Shown here: piece after piece, positions 47,805 to 55,233 of the stretch | Layout of the letters: each line of letters begins with the position of its first letter | How positions within the stretch are numbered: position 1 is the stretch's first letter | NCBI RefSeq assembly: GCF_031581265.1 | Contig: NZ_JAVLBQ010000019.1 | Coordinates: 1-55,233 of the forward strand | Reading direction: 5' to 3' | DNA length: 55,233 nt | From: Gracilimonas sp031581265 | GTDB lineage: Bacteria; Bacteroidota; Rhodothermia; Balneolales; Balneolaceae | Program-made: the position numbers and the translations under genes | The notes under the pieces: model-generated | The model's input: the letters and a program-made list of their open reading frames with translations, nothing else | Databases searched by the model: none | What the model was told of the DNA's origin: nothing

Positions 47805-48587
47805 ATGCTTTATTACAAAGAATTTAAATCTTCCGATGACCGAGACTGGGTAATATTTGTGCATGGTGCAGGTGGGAGCTCATCTATATGGTTTAATCAA
47901 CTTCGCGATTTTAAAGAGCATTTCAATGTATTATTGATTGACCTTCGAGGACATGGAAAGTCCAAAGACATGCTCCAAAAATATTATGAAGAGGATTATT
48001 CCTTTGAATTTATTAGTCGGGATATTTTAGAAGTTCTTGATCACCTTGAAATTCAAAAAGCGCACTTTATCGGCGTATCATTAGGAACAATTATTATCAG
48101 AACTATTGCTGAAATTGCTCCTGAGCGTGTTAAGTCTTCGGTACTTTGTGGTGCTATTACCCGATTAAATGTGCGTTCGAGAATTTTAGTATTTATCGGT
48201 CATATGTTTAAGCGGTTCATCCCTTATATGTGGTTGTATAAGTTTTTTGCATGGATAATCATGCCTCGTAAGCGACATGCAAAATCCCGCAATTTGTTTA
48301 TCAGAGAGGCCAAGAAATTATATCAAAAGGAATTCTTGCGTTGGTTTAAGCTAACCAACGAAGTAAACCCGCTACTCAAGTATTTTAAAGAAAAAGAAGT
48401 GGATTCTCCTATGTTATATGTGATGGGAAGTGAAGATCACATGTTCTTACCACCCGTTAAACAGATCGTAAATAAGCATAAACACTCCGCACTAAAGGTC
48501 ATAGAAAATTGTGGGCATGTGTGTAATGTAGAACGACCAAGAGCTTTCAATCAGGCTGCAATTACATACTTAAAACAACATTCCTGA
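47805..48587 (+). CDS. Alpha/beta hydrolase
   Basis: The 260-residue protein has the oxyanion segment FVHGAGGSSSIWF, the strand VLLIDLRGHGKS, the nucleophile elbow GVSLG, and the acid and base residues in YVMGSEDHMF and ENCGHVCNVERP. The set is complete, so it should be an active esterase, lipase or related hydrolase of the cytosol. The substrate is unknown. It is divergent from the aminolipid operon, and its stop lies 3 bases from the end of the converging SPOR gene. Confidence 0.9.
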   Translation: MLYYKEFKSSDDRDWVIFVHGAGGSSSIWFNQLRDFKEHFNVLLIDLRGHGKSKDMLQKYYEEDYSFEFISRDILEVLDHLEIQKAHFIGVSLGTIIIRTIAEIAPERVKSSVLCGAITRLNVRSRILVFIGHMFKRFIPYMWLYKFFAWIIMPRKRHAKSRNLFIREAKKLYQKEFLRWFKLTNEVNPLLKYFKEKEVDSPMLYVMGSEDHMFLPPVKQIVNKHKHSALKVIENCGHVCNVERPRAFNQAAITYLKQHS

Positions 48588-48590
48588 ATT

Positions 48591-48941
48591 TTATTCAGAC
48601 TGTAGCTCAAAAATCCATGCATTTTCGTTGAATGTATCTCGAATCTCTAAGGTTCGATCTACTGCTTGTTTATAATCTGCAAATGCTTCGTAAGCTACGT
48701 AATTAAATCGGGTCTCCGGGTTAAATAGAATCTGTGTGTTATACCCTTGTTCTTCTAACATTTCCTGGAATTTTTCTGCGTTACCCGGAACTAAGAATGA
48801 GCCGCCGATTATAAAATATTTCATTTCTTGTTCTACCACTTCAGAAGTTTCATCAGGACCATTGGCTTGATAATCGAGGTATTCATCTAAGCTGAAAGCT
48901 TTTGGTACCACCGTCATTAACTCAGGCTTTTGAACCTGCAT
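48591..48941 (-). CDS. SPOR-domain protein
   Basis: This 116-residue protein has a SPOR-like domain at about 40-115 (KYFIIGGSFLVPGNAEKFQEM, GYNTQILFNPETRFNYVAYEAFADYKQAV). SPOR domains bind septal or denuded peptidoglycan. There is no signal peptide. I use ATG 48941 because GAAGAG lies just upstream. The frame stays open for 19 more codons up to the TAG of the secretin gene and is in phase with it, so it could also be read as a secretin C-terminal extension behind an amber codon. It ends the pilus operon. Confidence 0.72.
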   Translation of the reverse strand: MQVQKPELMTVVPKAFSLDEYLDYQANGPDETSEVVEQEMKYFIIGGSFLVPGNAEKFQEMLEEQGYNTQILFNPETRFNYVAYEAFADYKQAVDRTLEIRDTFNENAWIFELQSE

Positions 48942-48998
48942 CGTTAACTCTTCGTCAATTACAGGTTCTTCCTTTGAAATCTCTTCGTTTATGGTATT

Positions 48999-50414
48999 CT
49001 AACTATTCTGACCTTCCGATTCCGTTGTATCCACTTGAGTTGTACCATTGGGTTCTACTTGTGGATCTCCCCCAATTAATTCAGGGTCTTCTTCACTAAA
49101 TACCCGGTCTAAATCCGTTCTCATTCGGTCTCGTGTATCATTTAAAACCTCCCTCGTAGAAAGCCTTCTTCTCTTCATACGCTCCGAAACAGGATCAATC
49201 AATTCAGCCTGAACAATGATAATAAGTTCATTTTCAGAGAAATCTTTTGAGTTATATCCAAACAAATATCTAAGTCCTAAAAACCAACCCGGTAAATCCT
49301 TCAGTATTGGAACCCCTCTTCTTACTGTTGACTCCTCCGTTCTATATAAACCGGCAACGTACGTTGATTCCCCGTCTAAAAGTATAGCGGAGGTGGTAGC
49401 ATTTTGTTTGTTTATGATAGTACTTACAACGTCGGGTTGTACTGTAGATCTTTCTACTTGTAAATCCAGATATATAAATGAAGTGTCATCCTGTGTTATT
49501 ATTTGAGGAGTCGCATTCAGAATAGTTCCTGTACTTTCAAATTGGTCAATAACATTACCTGCAATATCCCGCTGCTTGATAGAAAAATCCTGACCAACCT
49601 GAATATTACCTTCTTCCCCATCTACCACTTTAACTGAGGGAGTAGCTAAAATTTTGCCAAGGTTATCTGCTTCAAAAGCCCTGAATAATGCCTGCACACT
49701 TATTCCTGCCCCTAACTCACCGAGGTTTACCAACGAGTTAAAAGCATTCTGGGATACACTTGATGCACTAAAAGAATTCACTGAAACAAATTGATCATCA
49801 AAATTTCCTGATGGAACTGTTTCTGTACCTTGAGTTCCCACAAAATTCCCAAGATCTTCCGGAGCATCACTTGTAAGTGTAGACCAGTCTACCCCAATTT
49901 CTTGTAAAGCTCTTCTATTTCCTTCGAAAAATGTAGCATTAATCCTTATCTCACGAGTTTGAGTGGTCGGCAAAGGCATTTGGCCTTCTCCGGTAGTCTG
50001 TTGGGCACCCCCGGTTGCAGTTTGGTTGGTACTTTCCTGCTCCGGCTCAGGTACAGTAATTTCATAAAAGTCTTCATATTCAGTCAATTCCAAGTCCTGG
50101 AATCTCATAATATATTCAAGAGCGTCTTTCCAGTGCATGGCCGGCAGATTCACACCAATTGTACCACTGTAACCGGTGTTATCCACTATAAATTTATCTT
50201 CATATTCTTGAGCAAAAGTATCTATAACCTCAATGGCTTCAGCATAAGAGGTGCTTTTATCAAATGCTACAATCTCGTCAGGATTGGTGTATTCGTTTAG
50301 CGGATCAACAATCTGAGCTTGCACGCTGCTTTGTAGCAATAGTGGAGCTACTGCTACAAACATGTATATGAACAACAAACTGATTTTTTTCAAAAATGCA
50401 TGTAATAATTTCAT
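48999..50414 (-). CDS. pilQ: Type IV pilus secretin (PilQ/GspD family)
   Basis: The 471-residue protein has a signal peptide ending in VQA and a short N-terminal secretin/STN-like domain (AIEVIDTFAQEYEDKFIVDN, HWKDALEYIMRF). A Gln/Thr-rich linker follows, and then the secretin barrel from about 215 to 430, with FEADNLGKILATPSVKVVDGEEGNIQVGQ, ILLDGESTYVAGL and GVPILKDLPG before the last strands. It forms the outer-membrane gate for the pilus. It lacks the AMIN domains of proteobacterial PilQ, and ATGA overlap couples it to the upstream pilO/P-like gene. PilQ is preferred over GspD because PilM/N/O and PilT homologues are encoded upstream. Confidence 0.88.
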   Translation of the reverse strand: MKLLHAFLKKISLLFIYMFVAVAPLLLQSSVQAQIVDPLNEYTNPDEIVAFDKSTSYAEAIEVIDTFAQEYEDKFIVDNTGYSGTIGVNLPAMHWKDALEYIMRFQDLELTEYEDFYEITVPEPEQESTNQTATGGAQQTTGEGQMPLPTTQTREIRINATFFEGNRRALQEIGVDWSTLTSDAPEDLGNFVGTQGTETVPSGNFDDQFVSVNSFSASSVSQNAFNSLVNLGELGAGISVQALFRAFEADNLGKILATPSVKVVDGEEGNIQVGQDFSIKQRDIAGNVIDQFESTGTILNATPQIITQDDTSFIYLDLQVERSTVQPDVVSTIINKQNATTSAILLDGESTYVAGLYRTEESTVRRGVPILKDLPGWFLGLRYLFGYNSKDFSENELIIIVQAELIDPVSERMKRRRLSTREVLNDTRDRMRTDLDRVFSEEDPELIGGDPQVEPNGTTQVDTTESEGQNS

Positions 50415-51280
50415 CGCTCTAACTCCAAGGTGACAGATTCTGTAATACCACCTTTATTTAAGTTGAATGTGGCTGATTTGCTTTCCAAATCAATTGATTC
50501 TAATTCACCAAGATATACCTGGTCTCCTTCACTAAGTGAAGTGATATTTCCGTTTTGATCTACAATAAAAATTCTTGTTCCAGTTAATCCAATAATTCTG
50601 CTTTGTTCAATATTAATAAGATTTTCAGTATTGGGCGGAACTGTAGGCTGTATTAAAGGATAAAAAGGATTATATGTTGAAATTTCCTCATTGAGTACCA
50701 AACTATTTGTAACTCTTGGGTTTTCCTGAATGGGTACTCTTTCATAATAACTTTCTAAGGTAAATGTGAACGTAATTTCATCTAATTCTTCAGCTCCACC
50801 GGTAGCCGGCACAAGTGAAAGTTGTGTAACTTTATTTAAGAGTCGGCTATTTTCAAGCTTATTTATAAAATTTAAAACATTCACAAATTTACTATAACCA
50901 CTGATATCAGCATACATCATTCCATATTGGTCTTGAGCAGTAGAATCGGTGAAATTAAAATCGAAATAAACTTTAGTCAGAGTGTCGCTATTACTTATGT
51001 AGTCAAGATAATCGAATACATCGTCCGGATTAGGATTATCAAATAGTGTTTTATCGTAGTTTTCGATTATAGAAACCGCCTTATTATACGTTTCATTTAA
51101 TGCGGGAAAGGCATCACTGGTAGCCTTTTTAGAATTCAGATCATCTTGTTTTTCAGATACTGTTTGCTCTAAACGCTCAATTTCAGACATCTGGAAGAAT
51201 TTGATATAGGAATAAGATGCTCCAATAAATAACGCAAGCGTTACTAACAAAATAATGGTATTTCTTACAGCGTACGACAA
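50411..51280 (-). CDS. PilO-like pilus assembly protein with PilP-like C-terminus
   Basis: The 289-residue protein has one N-terminal membrane helix (TIILLVTLALFIGASYSYIKF), a coiled coil (IERLEQTVSEKQDDLNSKK), and a PilO-like ferredoxin fold up to about 190. The remainder has a small beta domain (ARIIGLTGTRIFIVDQNGN-like region, GDQVYLGELESIDLESKSATF) that resembles the homology region of PilP, which docks on the secretin. A PilO-PilP fusion would explain the absence of a separate pilP gene. It sits between the pilM/N gene (1-base gap) and the secretin gene. Confidence 0.7.
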   Translation of the reverse strand: MSYAVRNTIILLVTLALFIGASYSYIKFFQMSEIERLEQTVSEKQDDLNSKKATSDAFPALNETYNKAVSIIENYDKTLFDNPNPDDVFDYLDYISNSDTLTKVYFDFNFTDSTAQDQYGMMYADISGYSKFVNVLNFINKLENSRLLNKVTQLSLVPATGGAEELDEITFTFTLESYYERVPIQENPRVTNSLVLNEEISTYNPFYPLIQPTVPPNTENLINIEQSRIIGLTGTRIFIVDQNGNITSLSEGDQVYLGELESIDLESKSATFNLNKGGITESVTLELER

Positions 51281-51281
51281 A

Positions 51282-53038
51282 TCAGTCCTCCTCCCCTACA
51301 AGTTCATTAATACCTTTCGCACTTTCAGGGGTATAAATTTCTTCATCCTCAAAAAAGTCTCTGATTATATACCTGAATTCATACACTTCTCGTTCACGGA
51401 TACTTGCTTCAGTTACTCTAATCAGCGTAGCAGAATTAAACGTGTTCGCTAATTGGGGTATTCGATTTCTGCTTAATGCATACCCATTAATCTCAGTACT
51501 GTTTTCATTTTCCCTGAGTGATGTAAGCCATATAGAATTAATTTCTTCAGTGGATTCATTAATTAGCCCTAAATTAGTAGACCAGCGCAGTGTGCCAACA
51601 TTTAACTCATTCAACAGTGTAAGTTTTGATTGAATTTGACTTAGTTCGTTATTGATTTCATTATAACGTTGCACAGTCGGTTCTAATGAGGTAATCTGAG
51701 AGTCAAGAGAATTAACCTCGTTTGTAAGCTGATCTATTTTTGAAGCATATTGTGTATAGAAATGGTTAGCTACTATTGGAGTTATTAAAATTAAAAATAA
51801 CAATAACAACCCATGCCATTGAAGCTTGAATATTTTTTGTCGATCACTTACATATTCAGGTAAGAAAGAAATATTCGGAAACTCATCAGCCTTAAATCCC
51901 GAAGCCGACCAAGCTGATCCAATAGCTGTAGTAAAAGAAGAAATGGAATCTTTGTTGATATTTCCTGAATCAAATACTTCCTCAGAAAACTGAAATTCTG
52001 AGACATCTACATCTTGAAATCGGTCTTTAAAAAAGTCAATGGCATCATCACCAAGGGAATTATCGCATAATATGAGTCGATCCAGGTTCGGAACTTCTCC
52101 GGTATCAAGTTGGAACAGTATTTTACTGAAAACTGTATTTAGGAATCTCTGATCTTTGGTCCCTTCGTTGATTATTGGAGAAACAATCCATAGCTGATTT
52201 CCTTTTAAAAAGATAACCCGCGTTGTGTGCTCATTAAATTGTATTACCCCGGTTACCGTATTGATATCAAGATCATAATTGGCTCTTATAAGTCCCAACA
52301 AATTAATCTCATCCGGCAAAATTTCACTAATAAACAACTTGCCGCTGAACAGCTCAAGAGTACGGTTAATGATGCTCAATAAATTAGGCTCTTCATCTAT
52401 CGAAGCCAGTAATAAAGCGCCGTCATCCCTTACTGAGTAAGAATATTGGTCCTTATCTTTCACAGTTCCGTGAAGGGCTTCCAAACGATCTTCAACAATA
52501 ACTTCTAAATCCTTTTTCTTGGTATCAGAAAAGTCATTGTCTTGCAATATCTGAAAAATGGTATTGCCTGAAGGGACACTTAAACCTAAATCGATTCTTT
52601 TTGAATCAGTTGAGGTAAGGAGGTTATAAAATAGAAGTTCATTCGAAGCCGGTGCGTCCGATTCATCCACCATATCAGTATCAACCAGATCATCTGATTC
52701 ATCATCTAAATCATCAAAATCGATGTCACCTAAATCATCGTCTAAACCCTCAAGATCAACATCTTCACTTTTATCTCCCTCTTCGGCGGATGCTCCTTCA
52801 GCATCATCTCCAAACCAAATATAATATCTTCATCATCTCCACTCTCATTATCAGTTTCGTTACCGAATATATCACCTTCCCCCTGACTACTCTCAGTCCT
52901 GTTAGTTATCAGTGGTTCTACCAGACGCACTTTATCCAGGCTGATGAGCTTTAACTTATTGCCTTCCACTTGAACTCTGGCAACTTTAAGAGTCTCGTCA
53001 TCAACTACAATCCCGGTATATGTTTTATCTTGAAGCAT
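51282..53038 (-). pseudogene. PilM-PilN fusion, broken by a one-base frameshift
   Basis: Two frames together make one gene. The first frame, from ATG 53038, gives an N-terminal actin-like PilM start (YTGIVVDDETLKVARVQVEG) and then an acidic linker. At the run GGTTTGG (minus strand, about 52811-52818) one T seems to be missing. Restoring it continues the acidic linker (GDDAEGASAEEG) into the second frame, which encodes the rest of the PilM-like domain, a membrane helix (LLLLFLILITPIVANHF), a coiled coil and the PilN fold. The repaired protein has 585 residues. PilM and PilN form the inner-membrane platform of the pilus, normally as two proteins. A sequencing error in a homopolymer is as likely as true inactivation. 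Confidence 0.72.
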
Positions 53039-53048
53039 CTATTGGTAT

Positions 53049-53822
53049 TTAATAATTAACTTCACTCATTAGTTGCTTCATTTTGGTCTTGTTATTGGCA
53101 TAATTGAATACATTTTCTTTTGAAATTACCCCATCAGTATACAGCCTTTTGAGGTCTTGCTCCATAGTATTCATACCTTTTTCACTTCCTTCCATCAACA
53201 TTTGGTAAATCTCACTGATATTATTGTTCCTAATTGCTGCTTTAATAGAAGAATTTACGATTAATACTTCTTTTGCCAGTGCACGTTTACCATCCAGACT
53301 TGGAACTAATTTTTGACTAATTACACAAGTTAAAACATCCGCAAGACGTGTTCTAACCCTGTTTTGTTCCTCCGTTGGCACTTCACCTAAAATACGTTCA
53401 ATACTTTCCATCGCCGATGATGTATGAAGAGTACCAAATGTTTTATGGCCTGAATCTGTTATTTCGAGCGCAGTCAATATAGTTTCGGGATCTCTAAGCT
53501 CTCCAATAACTATTATATCAGGATCTTGCCGTAAAGCTTGAATAGCCCCTTCTTTAAAGGATTCTACATCCCTGCCCACTTCACGATGGCGTACTACTGA
53601 TTTATGAGGCTTATGAATAAGCTCGACGGGTGAAGCGATTATTACTATATGAGACTCTACCGTCCGGTTATTTGCATCAATTATTGTATCAAGTGTGGAA
53701 GATTTACCGGAACCGGTGATACCCGTAATGAGCGTGAGACCATATTTATAGTATTTAAGACTTAATGCTTTTGCAACCTCTTTATGGGCTCCTAAATTCT
53801 TGAATGGGCGTATAACAGATAG
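53049..53822 (-). pseudogene. pilT: PilT-like twitching motility ATPase, N-terminally truncated
   Basis: The recognisable part is about 250 residues of the secretion-ATPase core: Walker A ITGITGSGKSSTLD, the Asp-box region, the His box TFGTLHTSSAMESIERIL and Walker B QALRQDPDIIVIGELRDPETI. The C-terminal domain is complete. PilT normally has 340-380 residues; the N-terminal PAS-like domain is absent, and the frame runs into unrelated sequence near 53800 with no start codon in place. A GTG at 53579 is not a credible start because it would remove the P-loop. PilT powers pilus retraction. It precedes pilM/N by 10 bases as first of the operon. Confidence 0.85.
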
Positions 53823-55158
53823 TCAGACCGGTAATGTCATTGAGAACGCTACGGTTCAAATAAATTCTCCCGAAGAGTTTTCAGATACATTTACCAGAAC
53901 TAATGCAGAAGGGCAATACACATTGGGAGATATTCAAGTTAGCTCTTTGACGGAACTTTCTATCACTTCAAATGCCAATGATTACAATCCCAGCACTAAA
54001 ACTGTGCAAGTAGCCGAGGGTGATAATATTACTGATTTCGATTTTCAGCTTGAACCTGAGGAAGTTGATGATGGAAATGGTGGTGGCGGAGTTGCCGGAC
54101 CAGCAGGCGGAGCAGCAGCAATCGTCTTGGCTCCTGGTGGAATCACCAATGAAAGTATCAACATTGCAGAAACGGGAGGTACCGTTAATACAAGCTTTAC
54201 TTTTGCTTTACAAGACTCAGCCGGGAGAAATCTGGACTTAAACAATGCTGAAGAGGTAGAGTTTTCCATTATTTCAGGTCCCGGTGGCGGAGAAGGAATA
54301 ACCCCGCTTTCCGCTCAAACCAATTCCGAAGGAACCGTTACTTCAAATCTTTTTAGTGGAAATTTAGCCGGTGTTGTACAAATTCAAGCTCAAATTGAAC
54401 GGGAAGACATAGGGCTCACTATACGCTCAAAACCAGTAGCTATTACCATTCATGGTGGATTCCCTGACCCTGACCATTTTAGCCTTTCAGTGCAAACATT
54501 CAATTTTGAAGGTTTTGCCAGAGATGGCGTCAGAAATCAAATTTCTGTAATTGTTGGTGATAAATTCAGTAACCCGGTTAAACCCGGCACGGCTGTTTAC
54601 TTCGAAACCACGGGGGGAATTATACAAGGCTCCGGTGTAGGACACACTGACGCAGATGGTGAAGTAAGTGTTGATTTAATATCCGGTGGGAAAAGGTCAC
54701 TGCTTAATCACCCAACCTTGGGATTTGGTTACGCAACCATCACAGCTACTACTATTGATGAAAATAACAATGAGATTCAGGAACAAGCTGACGTGCTATT
54801 TTCAGCTCCACCCTCTACTCCTAATATAACCTTAACCCCTTCTACATTTACCATTCCCTCAAATGGAGGCGAAACTTTTGATCTTACAGTAACCGATACA
54901 AACGGAAATCCTTTACCTGCAGGAACTACAGTAACAATTGAAGTAGCGGATGGACTTGAGGTTACAGGTGGAGGTATTGAGATTCCAAACGCCTTAGTTG
55001 GAGGATCAGGTATTACCGATTTCACTTTTTCAGTAGCTGATACTGATGATGAAAATTCTAATGAACAAAACACACAAATCACTATCAAAGTTGAAACTCC
55101 CGCTGGTGATAAAGCCTCTGATTCTTATTCAGGTACAAGAGCAAAATGGAATAATTAA
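53800..55158 (+). CDS. Secreted Ig-like repeat protein, probably truncated at the N-terminus
   Basis: The frame encodes about 452 residues. It opens inside a carboxypeptidase-regulatory-like domain (NGRITDSQTGNVIENATVQI), then has a Gly/Pro/Ala linker and about three bacterial Ig-like (Big/invasin) domains (SVIVGDKFSNPVKPGTAVYF, GHTDADGEVSVDLISGGKRS, LTVTDTNGNPLPAGTTVTIEV). No signal peptide or good start exists. The only start is TTG 53800, and the frame is open upstream through the reversed pilT sequence to 53752. The likely native protein is exported and adhesive. Its stop codon overlaps the right terminal repeat by two bases. It may be a pilus-linked adhesin, but that is inferred from position only. 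Confidence 0.7.
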   Translation: MNGRITDSQTGNVIENATVQINSPEEFSDTFTRTNAEGQYTLGDIQVSSLTELSITSNANDYNPSTKTVQVAEGDNITDFDFQLEPEEVDDGNGGGGVAGPAGGAAAIVLAPGGITNESINIAETGGTVNTSFTFALQDSAGRNLDLNNAEEVEFSIISGPGGGEGITPLSAQTNSEGTVTSNLFSGNLAGVVQIQAQIEREDIGLTIRSKPVAITIHGGFPDPDHFSLSVQTFNFEGFARDGVRNQISVIVGDKFSNPVKPGTAVYFETTGGIIQGSGVGHTDADGEVSVDLISGGKRSLLNHPTLGFGYATITATTIDENNNEIQEQADVLFSAPPSTPNITLTPSTFTIPSNGGETFDLTVTDTNGNPLPAGTTVTIEVADGLEVTGGGIEIPNALVGGSGITDFTFSVADTDDENSNEQNTQITIKVETPAGDKASDSYSGTRAKWNN

Positions 55159-55233
55159 GGGTCTTATGAAGTATAGCATGTTATGATTGTTTGTAACATA
55201 TTGCTATACAATGGTTAACAAGTATTATAAACG
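55157..55233. repeat. Right copy of the 77-bp terminal inverted repeat
   Basis: This is the exact reverse complement of bases 1-77, beginning within the stop codon of the Ig-like gene and running to the last base of the window. It carries the same internal palindrome. Confidence 0.9.

Noticed and set aside
52652..52954. Plus-strand open frame rich in His, Gln and Pro
   Set aside because: It is the antisense shadow of the acidic Asp/Glu linker of pilM/N, with no start context and no plausible protein features.
1..55233. A linear replicon or phage with inverted terminal repeats
   Set aside because: The content is chromosomal housekeeping genes. There are no phage, telomere-resolvase or partition genes, and 77 bp matches an assembler k-mer length.

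Overview
The window is 55 kb of AT-rich bacterial chromosome. It carries housekeeping genes (dnaB, tmk, mutL, greA, recBCD, ackA/pta, monomeric isocitrate dehydrogenase, galE), many lipoproteins, HDLQ-type and HisKA_2-type sensor kinases with long PAS chains, and a glycine/ornithine-lipid type acyltransferase pair. This mix points to the Bacteroidota/Balneolota/Rhodothermota group, with a Balneola-like marine bacterium as my best guess. That placement is inference from gene content and has not been tested by phylogeny. I found no rRNA, tRNA, CRISPR array, prophage or insertion sequence.

Layout. 1-9.6 kb: a sensory cluster with a decayed multi-PAS histidine kinase, a small response regulator and an intact REC-PAS-GAF-HisKA_2 kinase. 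9.7-14.8 kb: alkaline phosphatase, DEAD-box helicase, FKBP lipoprotein and a Ser/Ala-rich lipoprotein of unknown function. 15-23.5 kb: a recC-recB-recD operon with its own terminator. 23.6-25.4 kb: thioesterase, orphan Hpt protein and galE. 25.5-29.7 kb: SRPBCC protein, tmk, dnaB and a DUF3524 (queuosine mannosyltransferase-like) glycosyltransferase. 29.8-36.7 kb: a tight seven-gene minus-strand run, greA-nudix-OMP-ackA-pseudocaspase-EamA-pta. 36.9-40.4 kb: an SLC13 and a SulP anion transporter. 40.4-42.7 kb: a GC-rich palindromic repeat, mutL and a small membrane protein. 43-48.6 kb: icd, a three-gene membrane-lipid operon and an alpha/beta hydrolase. 48.6-53.8 kb: a type IV pilus operon (pilT, pilM/N, pilO/P, secretin, SPOR). 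53.8-55.2 kb: an Ig-like surface protein.

The two ends are odd. The first 77 bases are the exact reverse complement of the last 77. All broken genes lie near the ends: a kinase with two in-frame TGA codons and a one-base frameshift on the left, and a frameshifted pilM/N and an N-terminally truncated pilT on the right. The pilT fragment runs head-to-head, with no promoter space, into an apparently truncated Ig-like gene. Taken together this looks more like a contig edge or chimera than a new system, though real decay is possible.

The most interesting biology in the intact part is a catalytically dead caspase-fold/SH3 lipoprotein translationally coupled inside the ackA-pta operon. Also notable are a bacterial homologue of the queuosine-tRNA mannosyltransferase, a free-standing histidine phosphotransfer protein, and a palindromic element whose four arms are arranged A-B-A'-B'.
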